Source of the DNA: Rodentibacter myodis
GTDB taxonomy: Bacteria; Pseudomonadota; Gammaproteobacteria; Enterobacterales; Pasteurellaceae
Direction: 5' to 3'
Assembly: GCF_001999305.1 (NCBI RefSeq)
Contig: NZ_MLHQ01000001.1
Location: forward strand, 1 to 64,000
Length of the DNA: 64,000 nt
This document shows, in pieces, positions 1-8,962 of the stretch. How positions within the stretch are numbered: the first letter of the stretch is position 1; each line of letters begins with the position of its first letter. The notes under the pieces are model-generated. The model saw only the letters and a list, made by a program, of their open reading frames with translations, was not told where the DNA came from and did no database searches. The position numbers were made by a program, and so were the translations under genes.

Positions 1-185
1 GTAAAAGGAAGTTTATCGGCAGATTTTTTGCTTTTTTTAATTTTGCCTTCTGCCATTAATTTTGCTTTTTCTTGTTGGATTTTTTCTAAAAGTACTGATG
101 CTGGCTCATCGTTTGGATCTTGCGGTACAAGTTTTCCTTGAATCGCCAGTTGTAAAATGGCGTTTTTTAATTGTTGTGCTTTCAT
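1..185 (-). CDS. hsdS: Type I restriction-modification specificity subunit HsdS, N-terminal part only
   Basis: The gene starts with ATG at 183-185 on the minus strand and runs off the left edge, so only about 61 codons are visible. The start MKAQQLKNAILQLAIQGKLV, followed by a Pro-Gln-Asp-Pro-Asn-Asp-Glu-Pro segment and a Lys-rich stretch, is the usual N-terminal leader of HsdS proteins ahead of the first target-recognition domain. HsdS sets the DNA target of the HsdM methylase and HsdR translocase encoded just upstream. Its ATG overlaps a TGA stop (ATGA) in the frame of the rhuM remnant, which points to translational coupling. The recognition domains are outside the window, so target sequence and integrity cannot be judged. 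Confidence 0.85.
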   Translation of the reverse strand, partial: MKAQQLKNAILQLAIQGKLVPQDPNDEPASVLLEKIQQEKAKLMAEGKIKKSKKSADKLPF

Positions 186-492
186 TTTTTATTTTTAACC
201 TGTTTTCCCAATGTTTCAATAATAGCTAAATCGTCTAAAATCCTTTTAAAGGATAATGTTTTACTTGATAATTTTTGCCATCGGTGGCAATTATAAAGAA
301 ATCCGTTATAACTGAAATTTCATCTAACTCTTTGTCTTCTATGATATTTTTGATATGAATGCCTATATTTTGAGCAGAGGTGTCAAAAAGTTCTGCCAGT
401 TGATTTTGTGTTAGCCAAACTTCATTGCCTTGCACAAAAAGTGAGACTTTGCTTTTGCCATCTTCGGTGTTGTAAATAATCAGATCGGACAT
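182..492 (-). pseudogene. Truncated RhuM-family gene between hsdM and hsdS
   Basis: The intact reading frame (492 to 235) gives 85 residues that match the N-terminus of RhuM-family proteins (virulence RhuM / Fic-DOC-associated), including the WLTQNQLAELFDTSAQNIG helix-turn-helix-like segment and an EDKEL...NYQVKHY stretch. Family members are usually around 330 residues, so about three quarters is missing. After the stop, another frame encodes LDDLAIIETLGKQVKNKK and ends in a TGA that overlaps the hsdS ATG. This looks like the original C-terminus left after an internal deletion and frame change. RhuM genes are common passengers in type I RM operons; their role is unclear. I infer a non-functional remnant. 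Confidence 0.7.
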
Positions 493-499
493 TTTTCAC

Positions 500-1969
500 C
501 TATATTTTGATACCTAAAATCGCTGTAATCTCCCCTAAAATTTGGTCAATATTGGCATTTAAAGCGGTGCGTTTTTGCTGATAATTTGCAATGAGTTCAT
601 CAGGGGGAAGAATCACTTCTTCCTCGTGTGGAAAACCGCATAAATCAATATTAAATTGGCGGTCGGCGATTTCTTGGTAACGGTATTTTTTCGCTTTGTC
701 AAAGCCTTCAATTTCAATCGCTTGGCGGTTGTGCCACCATTCTATCGCTTCATTGAAGTGTTCCAATTTCATTGGTTTGGTTTTGGAGAAGTTTTTGTAG
801 CCTTCTGGCATATCAAGACGATAAAACCACGTTTCTGTTGTGGGTTGGGTGTTGTCAAAAAAGAGAATATTGGTGGTGATTGAGGTGTAAGGGGCAAAAA
901 CGCTATGGGGTAGGCGGATAACGGTGTGCAAATTCATTTCGGTCATCAATTTTTGTTTGATGGCGATTTTGGCGTTGTCTGTGCCAAATAAGAAACCGTC
1001 TGGCAGGACAATCGCCACACGCCCGTTTTTCTTCAAGCGGTACATAATCACCGACATAAACAAATCCGCCGTTTCGCTGCTGCGTAGTGCGGAGGGGAAA
1101 TTCATTTTGATTTGCTCAATTTCGCTGCCACCGTAAGGTGGGTTCATTAAAATTACATCAAATTTTTCCTCTTCGGTGTAATCTTTCACATTTTTTTCAA
1201 GGGCATTGTCGTGATGAACATTGGGGTTATCAATATCGTGTAGCAACAGATTGGTTACGCAAAGTAAATGCGGCAACGCTTTTTTCTCAATGCCATAAAC
1301 CGCATTGTTAAATAAAGTGCGGTCGGAAACGGATTGAATTTGTTTTTCCAATATTTTGAGGGCGGAAGTTAAAAATCCGCCTGTGCCACAGGCAAAATCG
1401 GCGATTTTCTCACCGAGTTTTGGCGCAATCATTTGTACCATAAAGTCGGTAACGGCACGCGGTGTATAAAACTCCCCTGCATTGCCCGCACTTTGTAGGC
1501 TTTTAAGAATGTTTTCGTAAATATCGCCGAATGCGTGGCGTTCTTGATATTGTTCAAAGTTAATTTCATCAATAATATTAATGACTTGACGCAACAATAC
1601 GCCATTTTTCATATAGTTATTATTGTCTTCAAATGCCGCACGGATGATTTTTTGGTTCATCGGCGTGTGCGCGGAAATGGGTAGGTTTTTTAAGGCAGGA
1701 AATAAGTCATTATTGACGAAATTCAATAATTCATCGCCTGTCATTGCTTTGCCATCTTTGTTATCAGCCGCCCAATTTGACCAACGTAAAGCATCTGGCA
1801 AAATAGATTGGTAATTGTCGTTAATCAGTTCCCATTCTTGCTCTTTGGCATCATAAATTTTGAGAAATAAAATCCAGACGATTTGCTCAATACGTTGTGC
1901 ATCGCCGTTTATCCCTGCATCATTTCTCATCACATCTTGCAGGCGTTTCACGAGGTTGTTTAGGCTCAT
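500..1969 (-). CDS. hsdM: Type I restriction-modification DNA methyltransferase subunit HsdM
   Basis: 489 residues, the usual HsdM length. HsdM transfers a methyl group from SAM to adenine N6 in the HsdS-specified site and forms the M2S core of the enzyme. Seen in the sequence: an N-terminal HsdM helical domain (about residues 10-140), the SAM motif I ADFACGTGGFL (about residue 192) after FYTPRAVTDFMV, and the catalytic NPPYGG motif IV (about residue 275). It lies 22 bp downstream of hsdR and upstream of the rhuM remnant and hsdS, all on the same strand, so one operon is likely. It contains one uptake signal sequence near 1315. The start ATG follows a weak purine-rich stretch. Confidence 0.95.
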   Translation of the reverse strand: MSLNNLVKRLQDVMRNDAGINGDAQRIEQIVWILFLKIYDAKEQEWELINDNYQSILPDALRWSNWAADNKDGKAMTGDELLNFVNNDLFPALKNLPISAHTPMNQKIIRAAFEDNNNYMKNGVLLRQVINIIDEINFEQYQERHAFGDIYENILKSLQSAGNAGEFYTPRAVTDFMVQMIAPKLGEKIADFACGTGGFLTSALKILEKQIQSVSDRTLFNNAVYGIEKKALPHLLCVTNLLLHDIDNPNVHHDNALEKNVKDYTEEEKFDVILMNPPYGGSEIEQIKMNFPSALRSSETADLFMSVIMYRLKKNGRVAIVLPDGFLFGTDNAKIAIKQKLMTEMNLHTVIRLPHSVFAPYTSITTNILFFDNTQPTTETWFYRLDMPEGYKNFSKTKPMKLEHFNEAIEWWHNRQAIEIEGFDKAKKYRYQEIADRQFNIDLCGFPHEEEVILPPDELIANYQQKRTALNANIDQILGEITAILGIKI

Positions 1970-1991
1970 TGTTGTTTTTCCTAGTTATTAT

Positions 1992-4334
1992 TTAATCACT
2001 GTAAAGTATGCTTTCTAACCCTTTCACCGCTTTTTGATAGAGTGCTTTGCCACCAAAACTTTTTACGATGGAAATTAAGCCGCCGAAAGGTTCAAATTGG
2101 CTATTTTTTAATAGTTCAGGTTTGCTCAGATCTTTTATACCTGATTTGGTATATTCATCTAAAATTAAGCCTAAAACCTGTTGATTTTCCGGTGCATATT
2201 GCTCTACATAACCACTTTCTTTCACTTTGGCAACCCGTTCGCTTTTAGTCATTACTGGCTTATCAAAAGCTACATTGCGAAGAATATCAAGATCATCTAC
2301 ATTGATACCCCATTTATGTTTTTTACGAAGTAAGTTAAGCCATTTATCATTGGTGTAAAATTTTGAGAAAATTTCACCACGTGAAAGCCAACTATCTCTT
2401 AAATATTCATAAGAAGTAAAATCTTGACGAATATGGCGTTTGGAGTAAACATCAATCTCTTCGGAAACTAATTCTCCTTGCTCATTGAGGTATTGTACTT
2501 TTTCATCAATGATGCGTAATCGTAATTTACCGGCTTCAATTACTATCGTTGGTTTATAAGAGGGTTCGGGTTCTTTGACAACATTGTCATTAGCTTTATC
2601 AGAATCTTTTCCTTTGGAAGTCTCTTCGTCGGGATCAAAAATCACTATCGGATCACCGTCAAAATCAGGATCGGCGAATAAATCTGTTACCCCACGAAAA
2701 TCCATAATCGTAAAAAATTCTTTACCTGCATCGGGACGCAGTCGGGTGCCTCGTCCGATAATCTGCTTAAATTCAGTCATTGATTGGATATTGGCATCCA
2801 ACACCACCAATTTGCAGGTTTTACTGTCCACGCCTGTGGTCATTAACTTAGAAGTTACGGCGATGACAGGATAGCTATTCCCTTCATTGTTCACATCACA
2901 AAATTCTTCTAAATCGGTATTTTTGCCCGTTTGATCCCCTGTAATTTGGCGGATATATTTAGGATTTTTTGCCAGCATATCTGCATTGAGGTCAGACAAG
3001 GCGGCAACCATTCGCTGTGCGTGATTGATGTTTGCACAGAACACAATGGTTTTATGCAATCGGTCGGTTTTCTTTAAAAATTCGCTGATGCGTTCAGCCA
3101 CAAGGCGAGTGCGGTCATCTAAAACAATGTTGTAATCAAAATCTTTAACGGTATAAAGTCGGTCTTCCACCAATTCTCCATTTTTATCTTTTAGCCCTTT
3201 GGTAGGTCGCCAGCCTTTTAAATCGCAATCCAAATCCACACGCATTACACGGTAAGGGGCAAGAAATCCGTCATCAATGCCTTGTTTTAAGCTGTAAGTA
3301 TAAATGGGATCACCAAAATAACTGATGTTACTCGCTTCCGCCGTTTCTTTTGGGGTTGCCGTCATACCAATATGGGTGGCAGAGCTGAAATAATCCAAAA
3401 TGGCTCGCCAGTTTGAATTTTCTTTCGCACTACCACGATGGCATTCATCAATAATAATCAAGTCAAAAAAAGAAGGTTGGAATTGTTTAAACAGTTGATT
3501 GTCTGTTTCGCCGTCAAGCTGTTGATAAAGAGCAAGATAAACTTCATAAGCACTATCCAGTTTTTTATTGCTGACCTTTACCATTCTGTCTTTAAAGGGC
3601 TTGAAATCTTGCGTCATCGGTTGATCGACCAACACATTTCGGTCGGCGAGAAACAACACTTTGCGTTTAGCCCCACTGGTGCGTAAACGATGAATAATCT
3701 GAAAGGCGGTATAGGTTTTGCCTGTTCCCGTTGCCATCACCAATAAAATCCGATTTTGCCCTTTTGCCACCGCTTCCACCGTGCGATTAATGGCAATTTC
3801 CTGATAATAGCGAGGTTCTTTAAATTGGCTGGCGGCACTGGTGTAATAAGGTTGTTGAATAATTTTTAACTCATCAGCCGTATATTGTAGTTTCCAACGT
3901 TGTTCTAACTCTTGTGGCGTAGGAAATTGTGTCATTGGCAGAGTGCGTTGTTTACCGGTAATAAAATCGTGTTCAACAAATTCATCACCGTTAGAACTAT
4001 AAGCAAAAGGAATGTCCAGCAACAATGCGTAGTCCATCGCTTGTTGCAAACCATCTCGGGCGGTGTGTTTATTATCTTTCGCCTCAACAACGGCGATTTT
4101 ATGGTTAGCCGATTGGTAAAGTAAATAATCCGCCCGCTTCCCTTCTTTGCGGCTGGCTTTTTTCGTTTTCGGATCAATTAACATCCGCCCATCAGTAAAC
4201 TGCTTATCTGCCTTAAAAGAAAATTCTTCCCGAATTTGCCGATCGTCCCACCCTGCATTGCGAATTGCAGGCGTAATAAATTTAGAACGAATATCCGTTT
4301 CTGACATCGCACGTTTTTCTGCTGGACTAAACAT
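1992..4334 (-). CDS. hsdR: Type I restriction endonuclease subunit HsdR (EcoEI-like, type IB)
   Basis: 780 residues. HsdR is the ATP-driven DNA translocase and nuclease of the type I complex. Visible parts: a PDDEXK-type nuclease region (RADYLLYQ...IAVVEAKD, residues about 68-90), helicase motif I VMATGTGKTYTAF, motif Ia-like VLFLADRNVLVDQ, motif II IIDECHRG, motif III GMTATP, motif VI QIIGRGTRLRP, then a C-terminal region like the EcoEI_R_C domain. The length is nearer EcoEI/EcoAI HsdR than the ~1100-residue EcoKI form, suggesting type IB. Start chosen at 4334 because AAGGAAG precedes it. First gene of the operon; a USS lies just upstream at 4380. All motifs appear intact. Confidence 0.94.
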   Translation of the reverse strand: MFSPAEKRAMSETDIRSKFITPAIRNAGWDDRQIREEFSFKADKQFTDGRMLIDPKTKKASRKEGKRADYLLYQSANHKIAVVEAKDNKHTARDGLQQAMDYALLLDIPFAYSSNGDEFVEHDFITGKQRTLPMTQFPTPQELEQRWKLQYTADELKIIQQPYYTSAASQFKEPRYYQEIAINRTVEAVAKGQNRILLVMATGTGKTYTAFQIIHRLRTSGAKRKVLFLADRNVLVDQPMTQDFKPFKDRMVKVSNKKLDSAYEVYLALYQQLDGETDNQLFKQFQPSFFDLIIIDECHRGSAKENSNWRAILDYFSSATHIGMTATPKETAEASNISYFGDPIYTYSLKQGIDDGFLAPYRVMRVDLDCDLKGWRPTKGLKDKNGELVEDRLYTVKDFDYNIVLDDRTRLVAERISEFLKKTDRLHKTIVFCANINHAQRMVAALSDLNADMLAKNPKYIRQITGDQTGKNTDLEEFCDVNNEGNSYPVIAVTSKLMTTGVDSKTCKLVVLDANIQSMTEFKQIIGRGTRLRPDAGKEFFTIMDFRGVTDLFADPDFDGDPIVIFDPDEETSKGKDSDKANDNVVKEPEPSYKPTIVIEAGKLRLRIIDEKVQYLNEQGELVSEEIDVYSKRHIRQDFTSYEYLRDSWLSRGEIFSKFYTNDKWLNLLRKKHKWGINVDDLDILRNVAFDKPVMTKSERVAKVKESGYVEQYAPENQQVLGLILDEYTKSGIKDLSKPELLKNSQFEPFGGLISIVKSFGGKALYQKAVKGLESILYSD

Positions 4335-4460
4335 AAACTTCCTTCTGATAAGCCTTTTTTATGGGAAGATTATAGCAAAAAGTGCGGTTGAAAATTAGTG
4401 ATATTTAGACAGAGTTTTCTGCTGAGTATTTCTTCCAATGCATTTCGGGTAGAGAAACTC

Positions 4461-4637
4461 TTTATCTACCGTTTCTGCGATGAGATTATTTTGTTGCATC
4501 AGGCAGTATTATTGCCTACGGCAAAACACAAGCGGTGCTGAATCAAGAAAATATTGCAGGGGGTTAAGACAAAAGTAGAGATTGATTTGGAAAGTCAAGA
4601 GATTTTTGCTGTAAAAAAATTGAAAAGCAGTTTCTAA
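4461..4637 (+). pseudogene. Fossil C-terminal fragment of a FecE-type iron-siderophore ABC transporter ATPase
   Basis: The plus strand reads RFCDEIILLHQ, then in a shifted frame GSIIAYGKTQAVLNQENIAG, then after another shift KTKVEIDLESQEIFAVKKLK and a stop at 4635-4637. Joined, these resemble the last ~60 residues of FecE/FepC/HmuV-type ATP-binding proteins (post-Walker B segment ending in the typical ...YGIKTKV tail). At least two indels separate the pieces and nothing upstream codes for the Walker motifs. A stem-loop terminator at 4718 would fit the end of the lost gene. Family assignment is from motif pattern only. Confidence 0.5.
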
Positions 4638-4717
4638 TTACACAAAAAATTAATAGTATAAAAAAGTGCATTATGGTGTAGTGAGTAAGTTTGAGGGATT
4701 CGTAAAGTAGTATGTTT

Positions 4718-4752
4718 AAGAGATAATGATAAAATCATTATCTCTTTATTTT
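4718..4752 (+). terminator. Stem-loop, rho-independent terminator
   Basis: A perfect 13-bp stem (AAGAGATAATGAT, 4718-4730, and its complement at 4734-4746) with a 3-nt loop, followed on the plus strand by a T-rich run. Orientation fits the decayed plus-strand ABC ATPase fragment about 80 bp upstream rather than the minus-strand helicase gene, though the stem could also act on that transcript. Confidence 0.6.
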
Positions 4753-4842
4753 TATATATACGAATTTATGTTTTTAATATATAACAGGATTTATTTAGGT
4801 TATCAGTATCTTCTTCGTAGACCCCTCACTATATCTGGCATG

Positions 4843-4929
4843 TCATATGCTAGCTTTGCGGTAAACATCTTTAATCTTCATACCTATTTCGGCTTCTTTC
4901 AGTACCGTCATGAACTGAGATTTTGCCAT
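4843..4929 (-). mobile_element. Remnant of an IS3-family transposase OrfA
   Basis: A 28-codon minus-strand reading frame starts at 4929 with GGAGAAAACT upstream and reads MAKSQF...VLKEAEIG...IKDVYRKASI. This follows the start of IS3/IS407-group OrfA (usually KKSxFT..QI...LKEAEAG..VKDLCRKHGIS) with the middle shortened and the frame stopped early. No orfB and no terminal inverted repeats are seen nearby. It lies between the ABC ATPase scar and the end of the Gabija-like operon, so it marks a recombination junction of the island. Confidence 0.5.
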
Positions 4930-4973
4930 AGTTTTCTCCAAATCTTATATCCTGAGAAAGCTACAGCATATTT

Positions 4974-6773
4974 TTATTCAATGATTTCAATTTCATTTTC
5001 TGTAAACCATTCTAAATTTATAGCTTTTTGTTTTAGGTCTTCTGGATTACTCGTATATACCACTACAGCTAGGGATTTTTGGGCTCTACTGCAAATAACA
5101 TAAAATAACCTTGCAGTTCTGGTTAAAACGTTATCTTTACCACTTGTAATATTTTTTTTATCTGTATCGCTAAGTAATTCTACCCCAATTAACTTATTAT
5201 ATTTAAATAAAAATCCATTAGAATCACTATCGTCTAATATAGCCATCACTCTAGGAAACTCTAAGCCTTTCACTCCTTGATGAGTATCAAACCCCAATTC
5301 TCCTTTTGCGTATAAACTATATTTTTTCAATTGAGATAAAGTAGATTTTAGTGCTTGATTCCACAAAAAATCTTTATCATCTTTTTCATATTCTTGTTTA
5401 TCAAAATTGAGTCCATTTTTAATATCGTCCGGTATTTCTAATATTTCTTTATCATAGACATATGATAGTATGTCATTTAATGTACTATCATCTTTTACTA
5501 AAGGATAAAAATTTTTTATATCATCTTTAAGAGAGACAAAATTATTTTCAATTTTATCCTCTACCATTCTTGGAGAGTATTTTTCTAAAATCCTCATTAA
5601 ATTAAATTGCTTGTTTTCTTGAATACTATCAATTAAAGGTAAAAATTGCTGTAAAAGGAATTGTATATGAGATCCTGTATTTTGAAGTAAATTATCTTTT
5701 ATGATGTTATTTTTTGACAAAGGTAAGAAAAAATCTTCAAATCCACCTCGTTTAGCTGCCATTGAATGTTCTAAAACTAATGTTTTTACTTTCTCTATAT
5801 TAATCCAATCGGAATCAGAAGAAATGGAAGACATTCTTTCTCTAATAAATTGCTCTTTTTCTAATTTTTTCTCACTACATTCCTTAAGGATAAATAACCT
5901 TAATAGCCCTTCTTCCGTTTGTTTTGCCGTTTGGGGTATAAAGGTATTATTAATATGACCAATCTTATTAATTAGATCTACTATTCTAGTTGGACATCGA
6001 TAGTTGTATTCTTTACTAGGTTTTTTCCAATCCTCAGGTAAATTTTTAACTAATTCAGGATAACCACTTGAATAAATTTGTTGTGTTAGATCTCCAAATA
6101 ATCCTAAACAAAATTCTTCTGAATGAGCTTTTTGTGTTTCAATTAAAGCGATTAATAATTCTTTTTGTGTATCTTGGCATTCATCAATAAAAAGAATAGG
6201 ATGCTGGCTAATTAAAATATTTTTCATTAGTGGGTATTCTCTTAAAAATTTCGCAAATATTGAGATGACTTCGGAATGATTAAGGGTACCTTTACCAACA
6301 AGAATTTCTATTGGGCTATAAATAAATCTATCTATATATTGTAGATTATTTAATCTATCTTGTTTTTTTCTTAAATCTTTTTTATAGTTTTCTTGTGAAT
6401 TTTCAGATTTTGCTTTTGATATTTTTACCGTTAAATCAATAATGTCGCCATTAATTTTTTCTTCTAAATAGTCTTTTATATTTTTTGTAAATGGCTTTAT
6501 GAAATCCCAAGCAAAACTATGAATAGTTGATACACTAAATGTAGAATCATATCGAAGTCGATGTTTAATTTCATCACAAGCTGCATTTGTAAAAGTAATG
6601 ACTTTTACTTGTTTACTTTGTTTAATTAGGTTAGTTTTATACTCATTTTTTATTTTTTCTAATACACTGACAAGAGTTCTTGTTTTTCCTGAACCAGCTC
6701 CAGCAAATAAAAGAAAACTTTTAGGCGGGTCTTGGGTTACATAGGAAAAAATTTCATTATCGGTATTACTCAT
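4974..6773 (-). CDS. UvrD/PcrA-like superfamily 1 helicase, GajB-like partner of a Gabija-type defence system
   Basis: 599 residues. Superfamily 1 helicase motifs are in order: Q-like N-terminus, Walker A FAGAGSGKTRTLV (about residue 24), motif Ia VKVITFTNAACDEIKHRL, motif II LFIDECQD (about 197), motif III GDLTQQIY, motif IV YNYRCPTRI, motif V HQGVKGLEF (about 500), motif VI YVICSRAQ (about 559). In Gabija, GajB is a helicase-like partner activated by DNA ends and works with GajA against phage. Here it follows the OLD nuclease gene by 13 bp with a strong AAGGAG ribosome site, so the two are co-transcribed. It is somewhat longer than the ~500-residue canonical GajB. Strikingly AT-rich, with no uptake signal sequences seen. 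Assignment to Gabija is inferred from the pair, not from helicase sequence alone. Confidence 0.8.
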   Translation of the reverse strand: MSNTDNEIFSYVTQDPPKSFLLFAGAGSGKTRTLVSVLEKIKNEYKTNLIKQSKQVKVITFTNAACDEIKHRLRYDSTFSVSTIHSFAWDFIKPFTKNIKDYLEEKINGDIIDLTVKISKAKSENSQENYKKDLRKKQDRLNNLQYIDRFIYSPIEILVGKGTLNHSEVISIFAKFLREYPLMKNILISQHPILFIDECQDTQKELLIALIETQKAHSEEFCLGLFGDLTQQIYSSGYPELVKNLPEDWKKPSKEYNYRCPTRIVDLINKIGHINNTFIPQTAKQTEEGLLRLFILKECSEKKLEKEQFIRERMSSISSDSDWINIEKVKTLVLEHSMAAKRGGFEDFFLPLSKNNIIKDNLLQNTGSHIQFLLQQFLPLIDSIQENKQFNLMRILEKYSPRMVEDKIENNFVSLKDDIKNFYPLVKDDSTLNDILSYVYDKEILEIPDDIKNGLNFDKQEYEKDDKDFLWNQALKSTLSQLKKYSLYAKGELGFDTHQGVKGLEFPRVMAILDDSDSNGFLFKYNKLIGVELLSDTDKKNITSGKDNVLTRTARLFYVICSRAQKSLAVVVYTSNPEDLKQKAINLEWFTENEIEIIE

Positions 6774-6786
6774 ATTTTAATCTCCT

Positions 6787-8901
6787 TTATTCTAATTCTT
6801 TTGTAAGCCAGTCAAGACCTATTTGAATATAATTTGGTATTTTAAATTTTTCTTCCTTTATATCTGGGTCAAATAAATATAAAATATCTAAAGCCATTTG
6901 TGCTTTTCCGCCATTATTCAATGCTTTAAAAACCTTTTCATACATCTTATCTATATTTTCTTTATCTTGAATGGCCTCATGCATTTTCTTTAGCATTCCG
7001 GTTGTTTTTTTCATCTTTTCAGAATTTTTAAATAATTCAAAATTAGTAAAGAATATAGAATCTTCAAATGTATATGGAATAACCTTTATAGGATTTCCCT
7101 TCCAATCTATTTCTATCTCTTTTTGATAAGAAATAAAAGAATTTTTTATTTTTTTATTCTCATCTGCTAGATCTAAAACATATTCTAAACTTTGGCTTTC
7201 TAGATTTAGCCATTTATTTAAATTATCACAATTAGATTTTTGAGAACAACCTCTCTTAGGGGGTGTTTTTTTACCTTCCTCATCCACAGAATCTAGATCA
7301 GCAAGCACTAAACTAGGAACGTCTAATGCTTCAATAAGAGGCTTAAATCTATGTGCGTGAGCACCATTTATTTCAAGAATAGAAATATAGCTAGAGTTTA
7401 ATTTAGGAAAATTATTTTGAATAAAATAAGGCAATAGCATTCTTTCAGCTGAACCTTCAACTAATATTATTGCATTTGCAAAAAATAAATCACAGTGAAC
7501 AGTTCTTAGGTATCTTGAAACAAATTTTTTATTTTCAAGAGATTTATTATTAAAAACATTAGATAAATCAATAGCCTCAGAATAAAAACTATCATTATCT
7601 TTCATTCTTTTAAAATAGTGTAAGTTGTCAAATCCTACTTCATGAATAATGTAGCTAGAATGTGTGCTTATTATTAACTGTGTTGTAAGAGGTGGCTGTA
7701 GATCTTTAGTTAATACCTCGTAAGCCTTTTTAACAAACACTTGTTGCACTTGAGAATGTAGATGAGCTTCAGGTTCTTCAATTAAAACTAAATGAATAGG
7801 TTCAATAGGTGTTTCATCTTTTGATTTAAGATTTCCTATCCTTTGCCATTCAGATCTGAAAGCTAATAATTTGAAGAAAATATAAATTAAGTTTCGATAG
7901 CCCAAACCATTTAATGCTTCAGGTAAAGATAACTTATCCGAACTACCAAATTTTACTTTAGTATTTTGCTCAAGGATTTTCGAGCTATCTATAAAACTTT
8001 CTAATCTAATTTCAGGATCGTAATTTGCACTAGGATAACCTAGTGATTTCAGGAATTCTAAATGCTCTTTAAAACTATCATTTAGTTGGGATGTTAATGT
8101 GCTTTGCAATTCATTAATGTTTTTTAAAGCAGTAATATCTCCTTCGGATAGGGATTCTTTAGGGTCTAAATGTTTTTTATAGAAAAGACTTAACTCATTA
8201 GACAAATTATTGCTTTTTGAATCAACGTCTGTAAAATCAGCAAATTTTCTTTGTGCAGGTATTAAACTTAATTTAAAAACTCCCTCAAAAGGAAAATTAT
8301 CTAATGGATATAAATTATCATAACTTGATGAATTAGCTAAATAATATTGAATACTAAAATAAGATGTTAGCCTTTCAGTTAAAAAGCTCTGCATTGAACT
8401 AGGTAATGGAAGCTCATCTATATTATTATCTTCTTTTAAATCTTCTATTTTTTTTACATATTTCACAAAATCTGATTTTAATTGTTCAATATCTTTCGGC
8501 TCATAAATAAGATAAACATTTAAGTCTGACTCTTCATCCCAAGATAGTTCGGGTATTAGATGTTTAATTTTGGGTAAATCACTATTTGTAATATTAGAGA
8601 GAGTTATATATAAGCTAGGGCAATAATTTCTCCATTCTTCTAGAGTATTTCCTTTATGATCACTTATGTCATCTTTTAACCAAGATTCTCCTATACGATC
8701 TAATTCATCCCAATAATCTACAGAAAAATCTGTAATTCTGAATTTTTTATGATTATTGCTAAGGAAAAACATTAATGCATGCATTGCTGATGTTTTTCCA
8801 CTATTATTGGCTCCCACAAATAAAGTTTTTTGATCAGAAAGATTTATAGAGCACGATTTCAGTTTTCTAAAATTTTGAATTCTTATATTACTAATTTTCA
8901 T
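6787..8901 (-). CDS. OLD-family ATP-dependent endonuclease, GajA-like (Gabija-type defence)
   Basis: 704 residues. N-terminal ABC/SMC-like ATPase: Walker A GANNSGKTSAMHAL (about residue 31) and a Walker B/signature region VLIEEPEAHLHSQ (about residue 370). C-terminal TOPRIM nuclease domain: glutamate motif ILVEGSAERMLL (about 480) and LADLDSVD (about 533), both with acidic residues intact. GajA of Gabija is an OLD nuclease whose cutting is held off by nucleotides and released during infection. This protein is longer than the ~580-residue GajA type members, with an extra C-terminal region. First gene of the pair; AGGTG precedes the ATG at 8901. The 61-bp gap to metH holds a TTCTAT-AA-ATAGAA palindrome (8930-8943) that could be an operator. 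AT-rich, horizontally acquired in appearance. Confidence 0.85.
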   Translation of the reverse strand: MKISNIRIQNFRKLKSCSINLSDQKTLFVGANNSGKTSAMHALMFFLSNNHKKFRITDFSVDYWDELDRIGESWLKDDISDHKGNTLEEWRNYCPSLYITLSNITNSDLPKIKHLIPELSWDEESDLNVYLIYEPKDIEQLKSDFVKYVKKIEDLKEDNNIDELPLPSSMQSFLTERLTSYFSIQYYLANSSSYDNLYPLDNFPFEGVFKLSLIPAQRKFADFTDVDSKSNNLSNELSLFYKKHLDPKESLSEGDITALKNINELQSTLTSQLNDSFKEHLEFLKSLGYPSANYDPEIRLESFIDSSKILEQNTKVKFGSSDKLSLPEALNGLGYRNLIYIFFKLLAFRSEWQRIGNLKSKDETPIEPIHLVLIEEPEAHLHSQVQQVFVKKAYEVLTKDLQPPLTTQLIISTHSSYIIHEVGFDNLHYFKRMKDNDSFYSEAIDLSNVFNNKSLENKKFVSRYLRTVHCDLFFANAIILVEGSAERMLLPYFIQNNFPKLNSSYISILEINGAHAHRFKPLIEALDVPSLVLADLDSVDEEGKKTPPKRGCSQKSNCDNLNKWLNLESQSLEYVLDLADENKKIKNSFISYQKEIEIDWKGNPIKVIPYTFEDSIFFTNFELFKNSEKMKKTTGMLKKMHEAIQDKENIDKMYEKVFKALNNGGKAQMALDILYLFDPDIKEEKFKIPNYIQIGLDWLTKELE

Positions 8902-8962
8902 ATTTCACCTCATGTTACTAACTTTAATTTTCTATAAATAGAATATCGTGTTTCCTACTTCA

